DNA of 64,000 nt from the NCBI RefSeq assembly GCF_001956695.1, contig NZ_CP019070.1:2108001-2172000 (forward strand), read 5' to 3'. The notes below the pieces were generated by a model. The model had not been told where the DNA came from, searched no databases, and saw only the letters and a list, made by a program, of their open reading frames with translations. This DNA comes from Poseidonibacter parvus (GTDB taxonomy: Bacteria; Campylobacterota; Campylobacteria; Campylobacterales; Arcobacteraceae). Below are positions 1 through 10,349 of this stretch, piece by piece. Numbering within the stretch: the first letter of the stretch is position 1; the number at the start of each line of letters is the position of its first letter. The position numbers and the translations under genes are program-made.

Positions 1-17
1 AATAAATAATTTTATTA

Positions 18-26
18 TGGTATAAT
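18..26 (+). promoter_or_regulatory. Candidate extended -10 promoter for rmlA operon
   Basis: TGGTATAAT matches an extended -10 (TGnTATAAT). It lies about 50 bases before the rmlA start, which has a clear AAGGAG ribosome site at 67-72. No convincing -35 box is visible, and the window edge hides whether the operon begins further upstream. Confidence 0.4.
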
Positions 27-77
27 ATTATTTATTTTAGAAATAAAAATATATATAAAACAATATAAGGAGCAAAA

Positions 78-968
78 ATGAAAGGAATAATACTAGCTGG
101 AGGAAGTGGAACAAGACTATACCCAATAACAAAAGGTGTTTCGAAACAACTAGTTCCAATCTATGATAAACCAATGGTATATTATCCCCTTTCAATTTTA
201 ATGCTTGCAGGTATTCAAGAAGTATTAATTATTTCAACTCCACATGATCTTCCAAGATTTGAAGAACTTCTAGGTGATGGTTCTGATATTGGTATGAAAT
301 TTGAATATATAGTTCAACCAAGTCCAGATGGATTAGCACAAGCTTTTACACTAGGTGAAAAATTCTTAGATGGGGATGATGCTTGTTTAGTTTTAGGTGA
401 TAATATCTTCTATGGACATGGAATGACTAACCTTTTAGCTAACTCTATTAAAAATGCAAAAGAAGAAAATAAAGCAACAGTATTTGGATATAGAGTAAAT
501 GACCCTGAGAGATATGGTGTTGCTGGATTTGATGATGAAGGTAATGTAACTTCTATCGAAGAAAAACCACTTGAACCAAAATCAAACTACGCAGTTGTAG
601 GACTTTACTTCTACCCTTCTGATGTAGTGCAAAAAGCAAAACAAGTAAAACCTTCTGATCGTGGTGAATTAGAAATAACAACTTTAAATCAAGATTACCT
701 AAAAGAAGAAAGATTAAAAGTTGAACTAATGGGAAGAGGATACGCTTGGCTTGATACAGGAACTCATGAATCTATGCTAGAAGCTTCAAACTTTATTCAA
801 ACAATAGAACATAGACAAGGACTTAAAGTAGCTTGTTTAGAAGAAATAGCTTATGAGATGGGATATATAACTAAAGATAAACTTTTAGAACTAGCAGTTC
901 CTCTAAAAAAGAATAACTATGGTCAATACCTAATCAAAAGAGCAAAAGAAGGAATAGTAGCACGATGA
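78..968 (+). CDS. rmlA: Glucose-1-phosphate thymidylyltransferase
   Basis: This cytoplasmic enzyme makes dTDP-glucose from glucose-1-phosphate and dTTP, the first step of dTDP-L-rhamnose synthesis. The N-terminal nucleotide-binding signature [11 protein letters not shown] starts at residue 8, and [12 protein letters not shown] (about residues 105-116) and the GTHES stretch are typical of RmlA. The 296-residue length is normal for the family. AAGGAG sits 6 bases before the ATG. It heads a tightly overlapping rmlACDB set, the stop overlapping rmlC by 4 bases. This supplies rhamnose for the glycosyltransferases downstream. Confidence 0.97.
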   Translation: MKGIILAGGSGTRLYPITKGVSKQLVPIYDKPMVYYPLSILMLAGIQEVLIISTPHDLPRFEELLGDGSDIGMKFEYIVQPSPDGLAQAFTLGEKFLDGDDACLVLGDNIFYGHGMTNLLANSIKNAKEENKATVFGYRVNDPERYGVAGFDDEGNVTSIEEKPLEPKSNYAVVGLYFYPSDVVQKAKQVKPSDRGELEITTLNQDYLKEERLKVELMGRGYAWLDTGTHESMLEASNFIQTIEHRQGLKVACLEEIAYEMGYITKDKLLELAVPLKKNNYGQYLIKRAKEGIVAR

Positions 969-1549
969 ATTTTATAAGAACTAATATTCCAGATGTAATT
1001 ATTTGTGAGCCTGTTGTACATGGAGATCATAGAGGATATTTCGTAGAAACTTTTAGAGCAGATAAACTAGAAGAATTCTTAGGCTTTAAAATAAACTTCT
1101 GCCAAGATAATGAATCAAAATCAAGTAAAGGGGTCTTGCGAGGACTTCACTATCAACTGCCTCCTCATGCACAAACAAAACTTGTTCGTGTAATTTCTGG
1201 AAGTGTACTAGATATTGCAGTTGATATAAGACGTGACTCACCTACTTTTGGACAACATGTAGCTGTTGAACTCTCAAGTGATAATAAAAAGCAACTTCTA
1301 GTTCCAAGAGGCTTTGCTCATGGCTTTGTAGTGCTTGAAGATGATACAACATTTGCTTATAAAGTAGATAATTACTATTCTCCTGAGTGTGATAGAGGAA
1401 TAGCTTTTGATGATAAGGATTTAGATATCAATTGGAAACTAAATCATTCTGAATTAAAACTATCAGAAAAAGATACTAAGCAACCAAAACTATTTAGTAT
1501 TGAAGATGAAAATGAGATATTTAAATTTGGAGTTGATTACTATGTTTAA
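965..1549 (+). CDS. rmlC: dTDP-4-dehydrorhamnose 3,5-epimerase
   Basis: This is the third step of dTDP-L-rhamnose synthesis, epimerising dTDP-4-keto-6-deoxyglucose at C3 and C5. It is a cupin-fold protein of 194 residues, close to the family norm. GVLRGLHYQ (about residues 56-64) carries the catalytic His, and [15 protein letters not shown] and VPRGFAHGF are the family's conserved strands. The start ATG overlaps the rmlA stop by 4 bases and the 3' end overlaps rmlD by 8 bases, so translation is probably coupled. Confidence 0.96.
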   Translation: MNFIRTNIPDVIICEPVVHGDHRGYFVETFRADKLEEFLGFKINFCQDNESKSSKGVLRGLHYQLPPHAQTKLVRVISGSVLDIAVDIRRDSPTFGQHVAVELSSDNKKQLLVPRGFAHGFVVLEDDTTFAYKVDNYYSPECDRGIAFDDKDLDINWKLNHSELKLSEKDTKQPKLFSIEDENEIFKFGVDYYV

Positions 1550-2408
1550 TATCTTAGTAACAGGCTCAAACGGACAAGTTGGACGTGAACTAAGAGAGTT
1601 AGAAAAAGATTATGATTATAACTTCTTCTTTACAACAAGAGATGATTTAGATATCTCAAATAAAGAAGATATAAAAAACTTTTGTGAATCAAATAATATT
1701 AATACTATTATAAACTGTGCAGCTTATACAGCAGTGGATAAGGCTGAAGAAGATATTGAAAACGCAGATAAAATAAATCATAAAGCAGTTAAAAAACTAG
1801 CAAAGATATCAGCAGAATTAAATATAAAACTAATTCATATCTCAACAGACTATGTATTTGATGGTAAAAACTTCAAACCATATTGTGAAGAGTTTCAAAC
1901 AAATCCACAATCAGTTTACGGTAAAACAAAACTAGATGGTGAAAATCAAATGATTAAAATAAATCCTAAAAATTCTATTATTATTAGAACATCTTGGGTT
2001 TACTCAAGCTTTGGTAATAATTTTGTAAAAACAATGCTAAGACTAGGTAAAGAAAAGCAAGAACTTGGAGTTATATTTGATCAAGTAGGAACACCTACAT
2101 ATGCAAGAGATTTAGCTAAGGCTATTTTAGATATCTTGCCAGATATTAATAACTCTAAAGTAGATATATATAACTACTCAAATGAAGGAGTACTATCTTG
2201 GTATGACTTCGCAAAAGAGATTATGAAAATGGCAAAAATAACTTGTCAAATTAATCCAATAGAAACTTATCAATACCCAACACCAGCAGCAAGACCACAT
2301 TTTTCACTTTTAAATAAAGCAAAAATAAAAAATGAATTTAATATACAAGTTCCTTTTTGGAAAGATAGTTTAGATAAGTGTTTAAGAAAACTAGGAGAAA
2401 GATCATAA
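1542..2408 (+). CDS. rmlD: dTDP-4-dehydrorhamnose reductase
   Basis: This is the last step of dTDP-L-rhamnose synthesis, an NAD(P)H-dependent reduction. It is a short-chain dehydrogenase of the extended type: the Rossmann motif TGSNGQVG is at residues 7-14, STDYVFDG in the middle, and YGKTKLDGE carries the YxxxK catalytic pair. I chose the ATG at 1542 rather than the in-frame ATG at 1500, because the family begins directly with the Rossmann strand ([12 protein letters not shown]). It overlaps rmlC by 8 bases and its stop shares a base with the rmlB start (TAATG). Confidence 0.95.
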   Translation: MFNILVTGSNGQVGRELRELEKDYDYNFFFTTRDDLDISNKEDIKNFCESNNINTIINCAAYTAVDKAEEDIENADKINHKAVKKLAKISAELNIKLIHISTDYVFDGKNFKPYCEEFQTNPQSVYGKTKLDGENQMIKINPKNSIIIRTSWVYSSFGNNFVKTMLRLGKEKQELGVIFDQVGTPTYARDLAKAILDILPDINNSKVDIYNYSNEGVLSWYDFAKEIMKMAKITCQINPIETYQYPTPAARPHFSLLNKAKIKNEFNIQVPFWKDSLDKCLRKLGERS

Positions 2409-3445
2409 TGGATATAAAAAATAAAAAAAATATATTACTAACAGGAACAGCTGGATTTATAGGTTCAAACTTTGTACCATATTTCTTAGATAAATACAAA
2501 GAGTATAATCTAATAAATTTAGACCTTCTAACTTATGCAGGTGATATAAAAAACCTAAAAGAGTGTGAAGCTAATCCTAGATATAAATTTATTAAAGGTG
2601 ATATCTGTAATAGAGATCTAGTAGAATTTATTTTTACTGAATATGATATTCAAGGTGTAATTCACTTTGCAGCAGAATCACATGTAGATAACTCTATTAA
2701 AAATCCAGGAGTATTTGTAAATACAAATGTAAATGGTACTTTTACTCTTATTGATGTTGCATATAAATACTGGATGGATAAACCATTCCATTTTAAATCA
2801 GATTACCAAGACTGTAGATTTCATCATATCTCAACAGATGAAGTGTATGGAACGCTTAGCGATGATCCAAAAGATTTATTCCTTGAGTCTACTCCTTATG
2901 CTCCAAACTCTCCATATTCAGCTTCTAAAGCTTCAAGTGATATGATTATAAGAGCATATAATGAAACATATGGAATGAATACAGTAATCACAAACTGTTC
3001 AAATAACTATGGACCAAAACAACATGATGAAAAACTAATACCTACAATTATTAGAAAAGCTTTGAATAATGAAGCAATTCCAATTTATGGAGATGGAAAG
3101 AATATTAGAGATTGGTTATATGTACTAGATCATTGTAAGGGAATAGATATAGTTTATCATACAGGAAAGACAGCAAATACATATAATATTGGTGGAAGAA
3201 ATGAAAGAACAAACCTTCAAATAGTAGATGCAATCTGTACTATACTTGATACTAAGGTTCCTTCAAAAACTCTAAGTTCATATAAAGAACTAATTACCTT
3301 TGTAGAAGACAGAGCAGGACATGATAGAAGATATGCAATAGATGCTACAAAACTTGAAGATGAGCTTGGATGGAAAGCTGATGAGAACTTTGATAGTGGG
3401 ATTGTTTTAACTGTGGATTGGTATTTGGGGAAGTATGAAGTTTGA
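2408..3445 (+). CDS. rmlB: dTDP-glucose 4,6-dehydratase
   Basis: This converts dTDP-glucose to dTDP-4-keto-6-deoxyglucose, the second step of the rhamnose pathway, with bound NAD. The Rossmann motif GTAGFIGSN lies near residue 13, HISTDEVYG is the Thr/Asp/Glu active-site segment, YSASKASSD carries YxxxK, and RDWLYVLDHC is a family signature. The ATG at 2408 is preferred over one 30 bases upstream because it overlaps the rmlD stop and gives the usual N-terminus. It completes the four-gene rml set, here in the order A-C-D-B. Confidence 0.96.
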   Translation: MDIKNKKNILLTGTAGFIGSNFVPYFLDKYKEYNLINLDLLTYAGDIKNLKECEANPRYKFIKGDICNRDLVEFIFTEYDIQGVIHFAAESHVDNSIKNPGVFVNTNVNGTFTLIDVAYKYWMDKPFHFKSDYQDCRFHHISTDEVYGTLSDDPKDLFLESTPYAPNSPYSASKASSDMIIRAYNETYGMNTVITNCSNNYGPKQHDEKLIPTIIRKALNNEAIPIYGDGKNIRDWLYVLDHCKGIDIVYHTGKTANTYNIGGRNERTNLQIVDAICTILDTKVPSKTLSSYKELITFVEDRAGHDRRYAIDATKLEDELGWKADENFDSGIVLTVDWYLGKYEV

Positions 3446-4704
3446 TAACAAAATTTAAAAATATTGCTAAAAATAAAAAATCATTAATATTTTTAGATCA
3501 AATACTGGTTAGTGGTAGTAATTTTTTACTAGGTATTTTACTGGCTAGATTTTTAGGATTAGATATTTTTGGACAATTTTCATTATTGTGGCTAATTGTA
3601 TTATTTTTTAGTAGTATTCAATTGGCACTAATAATTTCACCACTTTTAACACATGCACCTAAAAAAAACAAATTAATAAAAGATTATTATTTAACTAATA
3701 TGTTATATATGCAATTTATTTTTTCTATAATTTGTGTATTAATATTAAGCATTTTATTTTATTTTTCAGAATTAATCACTAGTAAATATAATATCTCTGA
3801 ATTCAGATATTATATATTATGGATGGTTTTTTCTTTCTTATGTCAAGATTTCATAAGAAGATATTTTATCATTAAAATATCTTATTTTAGATTAATATTT
3901 ATTGATGTTATTGCATATATAGGACAACTAATAGGAATAAGTTCATTAATATTTTTTGAACAGCTTACTCTAATTAATACTTTTATATCAATATCACTTA
4001 CATTTACAATATCTTTTGCTGTAGGATATTTACAAATAAACTTTAAATCTTTAAAATCTACTCATATAAAGTTATTATTTTTAAAAAATTGGAAATTTTC
4101 TAAATGGTTAGTTTATTCATCTCTTCTCCAGTGGGGAAGTGGAAACTTTTATATTTTAGTAGCTGGTTCAATTTTAGGTCCATGGTCCGTAGGGGTTATT
4201 AAAGTAATGCAAAATACAATGGGTATATTTCATGTTATATTTATTGCCTTAGAAAATATCCTTCCAATTAGATTTGCAGAAATTTATAAAAATAACGGAT
4301 ATCAAAAAACAATATCTTTCTTTAAAATACAATTGCAGTATGGATTTTATATATTTTTAGTTTTAATATCAGTACTTTTTATTTATGGTGAAGAACTTAT
4401 ATTAGTAATTTATGGTGATGAATATGTATCTTACTCATATTTATTATTTGGTTTTATGATTATGTACATATTTATTTATATTGGAATGTTGCAACGTTAT
4501 ATTCTAAGAACCATTGAAAATACAAAGAAAATATTTATAAATTATATAATAACAACTATTTTTTCAGTTATAGCATCTTTTATACTTATAAAAACATTAG
4601 AAATAAACGGAGTCGTTATAGGAATGATACTTACTCAAATATTAACATCAATTATATTCTTTATTGAAATAAAAAAAATTAGTTTAAAGTCTGCAAATGA
4701 TTAA
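3442..4704 (+). CDS. Polysaccharide flippase (Wzx-like)
   Basis: This is a 420-residue, very hydrophobic protein with roughly twelve membrane segments and little soluble sequence, matching the MATE/MOP superfamily of lipid-linked oligosaccharide flippases. The N-terminal stretch VSGSNFLLGILLARFLG is characteristic of Wzx-type transporters. The likely job is to move undecaprenyl-linked repeat units across the inner membrane. The start is a TTG overlapping the rmlB stop by 4 bases, and the next gene overlaps its end by 8 bases. Flippase sequences diverge quickly, so substrate cannot be read from the sequence. Confidence 0.85.
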   Translation: MITKFKNIAKNKKSLIFLDQILVSGSNFLLGILLARFLGLDIFGQFSLLWLIVLFFSSIQLALIISPLLTHAPKKNKLIKDYYLTNMLYMQFIFSIICVLILSILFYFSELITSKYNISEFRYYILWMVFSFLCQDFIRRYFIIKISYFRLIFIDVIAYIGQLIGISSLIFFEQLTLINTFISISLTFTISFAVGYLQINFKSLKSTHIKLLFLKNWKFSKWLVYSSLLQWGSGNFYILVAGSILGPWSVGVIKVMQNTMGIFHVIFIALENILPIRFAEIYKNNGYQKTISFFKIQLQYGFYIFLVLISVLFIYGEELILVIYGDEYVSYSYLLFGFMIMYIFIYIGMLQRYILRTIENTKKIFINYIITTIFSVIASFILIKTLEINGVVIGMILTQILTSIIFFIEIKKISLKSAND

Positions 4705-5815
4705 AATAGTTCATATAGTCTTAGGAAAAGCTAATCCAAATAGAATGAACGGCGTAAATAAAGTTGTTCATAATTTGGCTAGTACTCAAGTAAGATTAGG
4801 ACATCAAGTTATTGTTATTGGATTAACAAATAGTTTTGATGAGGATCATACAATAAAAAGAAATTATTCTTTGAATTTATACACTAGAAAAAAATATTTC
4901 TTAGATAACAAACTGGTGGAAGATATAAAGAAATTTGATAAAAATACTATTTTTCATATTCATGGAGGTTTTATTATTGATTTTTATTCAATATCAAAAA
5001 TGTTATATAATCTAAATCATAGATATATTTTTACTTCTCACGGTGCATATAATAAAGAAGCAATGAATAAGAGATCATTAATAAAAAATATCTTTTTTAA
5101 CTTATTTGACAAAAAAATTCTAGAAAGAGCATGGAAAGTTCAATTTTTAGGTAAAAGTGAATATTTACATATAGATAACTTAACTACAAAAATAAATAAA
5201 GTATTAATTCCAAATGGACAAAATCTTGATGAACTGAAATTTGATTTTTATCAAATAAATTCAAAAAACAAACCTATATTTGGTTTTGTAGGAAGAATCG
5301 ATTCACACACAAAAGGCCTAGATCTATTATTAAAAGCTTTTAATATTTACAAAAAGGAAAAAGGGTCAGGAGAATTATGGATAGTAGGCGATGGTCCAGA
5401 TTTAAATGATTTAAAAAAAGTTTCTGAAATAAATAATTTAGCAAATTCTGTCGTATTTTATGGTTCAAAGTTTGGTAATGAAAAACTTAACTTACTTTCT
5501 AATATGGATGTATTTGTACATACTTCAAGATTTGAAGGTTTCCCAATGGCTGTACTAGAAGCAGCAGGATTAAGAAAACCATTATTAATCTCTAAAGAAA
5601 CTAATTTTGAAAATTATGTTGAAGAATTTAATTGTGGACTTATATTAAAAGAAAATAATTCTAATGAAATAAAAGATAAACTTCATCAATTCCAAAATAT
5701 CCTTTTAAGTGATGAATTACATATTATGGGAGAAAAATCATATCAAATGATTAAACAGCATTTTAGTTGGGAAAAAATAAATAATGAACTTATCGAAGAA
5801 AAAAAATGGAAATAG
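4697..5815 (+). CDS. Glycosyltransferase family 4
   Basis: This is a GT-B fold, retaining glycosyltransferase of 372 residues. The C-terminal domain shows FGFVGRIDSHTKGLDLL, where GT4 enzymes carry the donor-binding Arg/Lys, and EGFPMAVLEAAGL, which matches the E-x7-E nucleotide-sugar motif. The N-terminal half has HxxxGxxxVV-like acceptor-domain features and HGGFIIDFYS. It presumably adds one sugar to the lipid-linked repeat unit on the cytoplasmic face. It overlaps both neighbours. The transferred sugar is unknown. Confidence 0.88.
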   Translation: MIKIVHIVLGKANPNRMNGVNKVVHNLASTQVRLGHQVIVIGLTNSFDEDHTIKRNYSLNLYTRKKYFLDNKLVEDIKKFDKNTIFHIHGGFIIDFYSISKMLYNLNHRYIFTSHGAYNKEAMNKRSLIKNIFFNLFDKKILERAWKVQFLGKSEYLHIDNLTTKINKVLIPNGQNLDELKFDFYQINSKNKPIFGFVGRIDSHTKGLDLLLKAFNIYKKEKGSGELWIVGDGPDLNDLKKVSEINNLANSVVFYGSKFGNEKLNLLSNMDVFVHTSRFEGFPMAVLEAAGLRKPLLISKETNFENYVEEFNCGLILKENNSNEIKDKLHQFQNILLSDELHIMGEKSYQMIKQHFSWEKINNELIEEKKWK

Positions 5816-6918
5816 CTTTAATAACTAATGTGAAATTTTTCATATCCTTAGGAATATTGCTTTTTGCTTTTATTTATTTAATTCAAAAGAGATATTTTTA
5901 TTTTAATTTCAGAATATTAACGATTATGATACTATTTGGATTAATAGCTATTCATTCTTTACTATTTAGTTATAAACCAGATTATTCACTTGAATATTCA
6001 CTTAAAGCATTATATATTATTTTTTGTATTATCTTGGTAACATCACTATTCAAAAATGAAAAGCTTTTTTTATATCATAAATATATAATAGAAACATTAT
6101 CAATTATTTTAATATTCTCATCATTTTTTTTGTTAGTTTGGAAACCAGCATTCGCTTATAGACAGGGACACTTTCAAGGTATATTTGATAACCCAAACCA
6201 ATTAGCACTTTATATTAGTGTTATAATAATACCATATTTCTTAAATAAAATTTATCTCTTGAAAGATAGCTCAAAATTATCTAAGTTAATATTATTTGGT
6301 TCAATATTTATATTAGTATTGTCAGCTTCAAGAACTGGTGTAGCAGTTACAATCATTATATGGTTAATATTGTTAATAAAAAGTAAAAGAATATTTACTT
6401 TTAAAAAAATTGTAATTGCAATAATACTTAGTGTAATTATCTTTCTTTCATCCGATTTAATAATGGGGTTTGTTAAAAAAAATAATCAATCTGATTCAAG
6501 TTTATTATCAACTCGAACAATGCTTTATGATCTTAGATTTAAAGCAATTGAAGAAAAACCTTACTTAGGATGGGGTTATCATGTTAATGAATTTAGTTAT
6601 TTTGATAAGTATCATGATTTTCCTAAATTTGAAAAAGGCAATACCTATTTAGCACTAATTGAAGAATTTGGTTTCTTTTTTGCTTCCATAATTATAATTT
6701 TTTTTATGAGAACTTATTATTTAAGTTTAAAATTAACAGATAATATTTATTATGTTAGTTTAATATTAATGGCAGCGATTATTCACTCTAATGCTGAAAC
6801 TTGGATATTTATAATGCATGGTAACACCTCAATATTATTTTGGACAACATTAATAATAATATTCAGAGCAAGTACAGACATTAATTATTTTAAAGAACAA
6901 AGGCAAAAAATTGAGTAA
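5806..6918 (+). CDS. O-antigen polymerase/ligase-type membrane protein (Wzy-like)
   Basis: This is a 370-residue integral membrane protein with about ten hydrophobic segments. A mid-protein loop, FQGIFDNPNQLALYISV, is followed by LSASRTGVAV, the pattern of the Wzy_C/O-antigen ligase family (PF04932), where the loop Arg and Asn residues take part in glycan transfer. In this setting, with a Wzx-like flippase and Wza/Wzc-like export proteins in the same window, it more likely polymerises repeat units than ligates them to lipid A. The two roles cannot be separated from sequence alone. Confidence 0.78.
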   Translation: MEIALITNVKFFISLGILLFAFIYLIQKRYFYFNFRILTIMILFGLIAIHSLLFSYKPDYSLEYSLKALYIIFCIILVTSLFKNEKLFLYHKYIIETLSIILIFSSFFLLVWKPAFAYRQGHFQGIFDNPNQLALYISVIIIPYFLNKIYLLKDSSKLSKLILFGSIFILVLSASRTGVAVTIIIWLILLIKSKRIFTFKKIVIAIILSVIIFLSSDLIMGFVKKNNQSDSSLLSTRTMLYDLRFKAIEEKPYLGWGYHVNEFSYFDKYHDFPKFEKGNTYLALIEEFGFFFASIIIIFFMRTYYLSLKLTDNIYYVSLILMAAIIHSNAETWIFIMHGNTSILFWTTLIIIFRASTDINYFKEQRQKIE

Positions 6919-7912
6919 CAGAGTAACATTTATAAGAAAATTTTTTATTTTTATTAGAAATTTAGATTATGCTGTGCTTAAATATACAGAAAACAATTTA
7001 AATGAATTAAGTTTCACATCAGATATTGATATTGCTATTAAAAAAAGTAATTTGCCTAACATATTAAAATTTTTACAATCTACAGATATAATTGAAAAAT
7101 ATCATATTTTTAAAAATTCTTTTATGTACACTATAACTTTTTATTTTAAAGATAGAAGTTTTTTATCATTAGATTTAATTTATAAATTTATAAGAAAAGA
7201 TTTAGAATATATTAAACTTAATAAATTATTAGAATCGAAGGAAACTAATCATGAAAATATATCTATCCCAAATATTGAATATCAATTTTTATATATCTAC
7301 TTCTTCTATATTATAAACAAAAGTAACATAGGCGATAAATATAAATCATACTTATCAAACTTAAATACATATCAAAAAAATAAAATTTTAGGTTTTATGA
7401 AAACTAACTATGATATAGAATTTACAAATATAGAAGATTCATTTTTTTATAATCAATATATTCATGCTAAAATTATAACTAAACTTAATATCGAAAACAA
7501 TCTAACTGATAGATTATTAAATAATAGTAATTATTTTTTTGACTTATTTAAAAATAGAAAGAAATCTACTTTTATTAATTTATTTGCTAAAAATGATCTT
7601 CCAACTATTAAAGAGATAGAGAAATTTAAAGAAGTATTAATTAATAAGTATAGATTAAATGTATTGACAATTAATACAAACGAAAATATAGGAGTAAATA
7701 AACTATTAGTTATTCTTTATCACTTATTTAAAGGTTACACATTAATAATAATTGATTCTCAAAAAGAGAAAATATCATTGCCTAAATCTATAATAAAAGT
7801 AATCTCAAATTTATCTTTTAAAATAAATTTAGAGAATAGTCTTAAAGATAAACAAGAACTTTATAAACTATGTGAACAAACTTATTTGTCTAAAATTAAA
7901 GGTCATAAATGA
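6911..7912 (+). CDS. Nucleotidyltransferase-like protein of polysaccharide locus
   Basis: I do not recognise this 333-residue protein as a named family member. Near residues 34-43 it has LSFTSDIDIAI, which resembles the SDxD metal-binding motif of polymerase-beta-type nucleotidyltransferases. The rest is rich in Lys, Ile and Asn with no membrane segment. It starts with TTG inside the end of the polymerase gene, and its stop overlaps the next glycosyltransferase by 4 bases, so it belongs to the polysaccharide operon. With the phosphotransferase-like and kinase-like genes at 9147-10977 it may help modify the glycan. That is inference. Confidence 0.55.
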   Translation: MSNRVTFIRKFFIFIRNLDYAVLKYTENNLNELSFTSDIDIAIKKSNLPNILKFLQSTDIIEKYHIFKNSFMYTITFYFKDRSFLSLDLIYKFIRKDLEYIKLNKLLESKETNHENISIPNIEYQFLYIYFFYIINKSNIGDKYKSYLSNLNTYQKNKILGFMKTNYDIEFTNIEDSFFYNQYIHAKIITKLNIENNLTDRLLNNSNYFFDLFKNRKKSTFINLFAKNDLPTIKEIEKFKEVLINKYRLNVLTINTNENIGVNKLLVILYHLFKGYTLIIIDSQKEKISLPKSIIKVISNLSFKINLENSLKDKQELYKLCEQTYLSKIKGHK

Positions 7913-9147
7913 AAAAAATATTAGCTACAGTATATGATATAAATCCATATAAAGGTTCTGAATCAGGAACTGGTTGGAATTTAGTTCAACAAATAGGACG
8001 ATACAACAAAGTTATTGCCATTACAAGAAAAAATAATAAAGAGAATATTGAAAAATATATAAAAGAATTTAATATTGATGATACAAATCTTGAATTTCAT
8101 TATTTTGATTTACCTTATTGGATGAGATTTTGGAAAAAGGGAGCTAGAGGTTCATCTTTATACTTTTATTTATGGCAGATGCTTATGCCTATATTTATAA
8201 AAAAGAATAAAATAGTATATGATATATTACATAATCTAAATTTTCATACTGATGCTTTCCCCACTTTTTTATGGTTATTAAAAAAACCTTTAATCTGGGG
8301 TCCTATCAATCATCATGAATTAATACCTAGCGAATATATTAATAAAAACAGTAATTATTATTATAAAGATAGAATAAAGTGGATTATAAAAAAGATTAAC
8401 TGGAACATTGATCCATTTTTATTTTTATCTAAAAAGAAATCTGATTTAATTATATGTGGAAATAAAAGTGTTATCAAAAGATTGAATTTAGATACTAAAA
8501 AAACTATTATTATGTCACAGGTGGCATCAAGTGATAGTCAAAATATTTCTGATATAAATAAGTTATCTACAAAGTTTAATATAATCTCTGTTGGAAGATT
8601 CGTACCATTGAAAGGCTTTGATCTTACTGTTGATTGTTTTGAATTATTTTATAACAAGCTAAATAATTCTGATAGGGATAATGTAACCTTAACATTAGTT
8701 GGTGATGGTCCAATGAAAAAAGAATTGAAAAAGAAAATTGAAAAATTTAATTCTAAAGATAATATTTATTTAATTGAATGGGTTACAAAAGATGAATTAG
8801 AAACTTATTATGAGAATTCTGATTTATTTTTGTTTCCTTCATATGAAGGAGCAGGAATGGTTGTAGCAGAAGCACTTTCACATTCTTTACCTATTATCTG
8901 TTTTGACAATTATGGTCCAGGAGAGCTTACAAATGATGACTGTGCAATACAAATACCCTATACTAATTATGATCAATCAATATGTGACTTCTCAAATGCC
9001 TTGTTAAAAATCTATGAAAATAAAGATTTACAGGCTAGTATGTCTGAAAATGCAAGAAAGCTTTATTTGGAAAAGTATACTTGGGATTCAAAAGGTGATC
9101 AACTTAATGTAATTTATAATAAATTATCTAACAAAGGTTCAAAATAA
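7909..9147 (+). CDS. Glycosyltransferase family 4
   Basis: This is a GT-B fold glycosyltransferase of 412 residues. The N-terminus contains YKGSESGTGWN, a glycine-rich acceptor-domain loop. The C-terminal domain has SVGRFVPLKGFDL and EGAGMVVAEALSHSLP, the GT4 donor-binding Lys region and the E-x7-E motif. An AAAGG ribosome site lies before the ATG, which overlaps the preceding gene by 4 bases. It ends sharing a base with the next ATG. It probably adds a sugar to the repeat unit; which one is not visible. Confidence 0.88.
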   Translation: MKKILATVYDINPYKGSESGTGWNLVQQIGRYNKVIAITRKNNKENIEKYIKEFNIDDTNLEFHYFDLPYWMRFWKKGARGSSLYFYLWQMLMPIFIKKNKIVYDILHNLNFHTDAFPTFLWLLKKPLIWGPINHHELIPSEYINKNSNYYYKDRIKWIIKKINWNIDPFLFLSKKKSDLIICGNKSVIKRLNLDTKKTIIMSQVASSDSQNISDINKLSTKFNIISVGRFVPLKGFDLTVDCFELFYNKLNNSDRDNVTLTLVGDGPMKKELKKKIEKFNSKDNIYLIEWVTKDELETYYENSDLFLFPSYEGAGMVVAEALSHSLPIICFDNYGPGELTNDDCAIQIPYTNYDQSICDFSNALLKIYENKDLQASMSENARKLYLEKYTWDSKGDQLNVIYNKLSNKGSK

Positions 9148-10349
9148 TGTCTATTATAAATAATGAAGATACAAATATAATCGATTTATTGTTTATAAAT
9201 AAAAAAGATGGTGATAACCTATCATCATTTTTTTATATTTCTAATCCTGATGGAACTATAAGATGGATATATCCTATTAGTTTAAAAAGACCTACATTTT
9301 TAGCTTTTTATTCTACATCATCAATGAGAGCAAAACTAATAGCTTTGAGTATAAAAACATTTTTCTTATTCAAGTTAAATAAACTTTTAAAAGCAAAACC
9401 ATTAGAAATAAATATAGATAAAAAAAGTATTATTGGCAATATTTTAGAAAACTATCCTACATATAACTATTCTATTTTTACAGGAACTGTAGGTGTTAAT
9501 AGAAAAGCAATTTTAGAATTAAATAAAAACAATGAAACTGAATATTTTGTAAAAATTTCTCTTACAGAAAGTTCAAAAGAGTTGATACATAATGAAGCAG
9601 ATATTTTAGAATATATTAATTCATTTACTTTTGAAAATATAGAAATTCCAAAAATCATAGAAAAAAATGATGACTATATTATTATAGATAATATTAAGCA
9701 AAACTCATCGTACCAAACTAATTCTATTGATGATATACATATAAAAGCTTTAGATGATTTGTATTCAAGAACATTAACAGAAAAGAAACTAGAAGATATT
9801 GATTCAGTAAAAGAATCAAGTTTAATATTAAATAAGCTAGAAACAAGTGAGATAAATACAAAATTACCACATGAAAAAATAAAAGACATCTTGACAAATA
9901 TTGCTAATATAAAAAGTACTTTAACTAATGATATAAAAATAAACTTAGGTTTAGCTCATTGTGATTTTACACCATGGAATATGTATGTAACAAACAATAA
10001 ATTATCAGTATTTGATTGGGAACTTAGTAACAAAGATACCGTACTACTATATGACTTATTTCATTATATATTTCAAGCTGAAATACTTATAAATAAGCAA
10101 GGTTATTCTTCAATAATAAATACTATAAATACAGTATTTCAAAATGAACATTTGAAAGAAATTATAAAGAAATACAATATTGATATTAATTTAAATTATA
10201 TTCTATATTTAGAATATACAGTACTATATTATTTAGATAAATATAACTCTCAAGAAGAACTTCATAGTCAAGTTTTTTGGCTAATAGATATTTGGAATAA
10301 AGCATTAAAAGATATTGTAAAAAAAGAAGGAAAAGTAATACATGAATAA
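9147..10349 (+). CDS. APH-fold phosphotransferase-like protein
   Basis: This is a 400-residue protein whose C-terminal half matches the aminoglycoside phosphotransferase/choline kinase fold (APH, PF01636). LAHCDFTPWNM (about residues 269-279) gives the HxDxxxxN catalytic loop and SVFDWELS the metal-binding Asp. The N-terminal half lacks an obvious match. Such proteins occur in polysaccharide loci, where a role in phosphorylating a sugar or glycan end is plausible but unproven. Drug resistance is unlikely given the context. It overlaps the kinase-like gene downstream by 8 bases. Confidence 0.7.
   Translation: MSIINNEDTNIIDLLFINKKDGDNLSSFFYISNPDGTIRWIYPISLKRPTFLAFYSTSSMRAKLIALSIKTFFLFKLNKLLKAKPLEINIDKKSIIGNILENYPTYNYSIFTGTVGVNRKAILELNKNNETEYFVKISLTESSKELIHNEADILEYINSFTFENIEIPKIIEKNDDYIIIDNIKQNSSYQTNSIDDIHIKALDDLYSRTLTEKKLEDIDSVKESSLILNKLETSEINTKLPHEKIKDILTNIANIKSTLTNDIKINLGLAHCDFTPWNMYVTNNKLSVFDWELSNKDTVLLYDLFHYIFQAEILINKQGYSSIINTINTVFQNEHLKEIIKKYNIDINLNYILYLEYTVLYYLDKYNSQEELHSQVFWLIDIWNKALKDIVKKEGKVIHE

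Noticed and set aside
9147-10349. An aminoglycoside resistance gene
   Set aside because: Only the APH fold motifs are present, the protein has a long unrelated N-terminal half and the gene is embedded in a polysaccharide operon.
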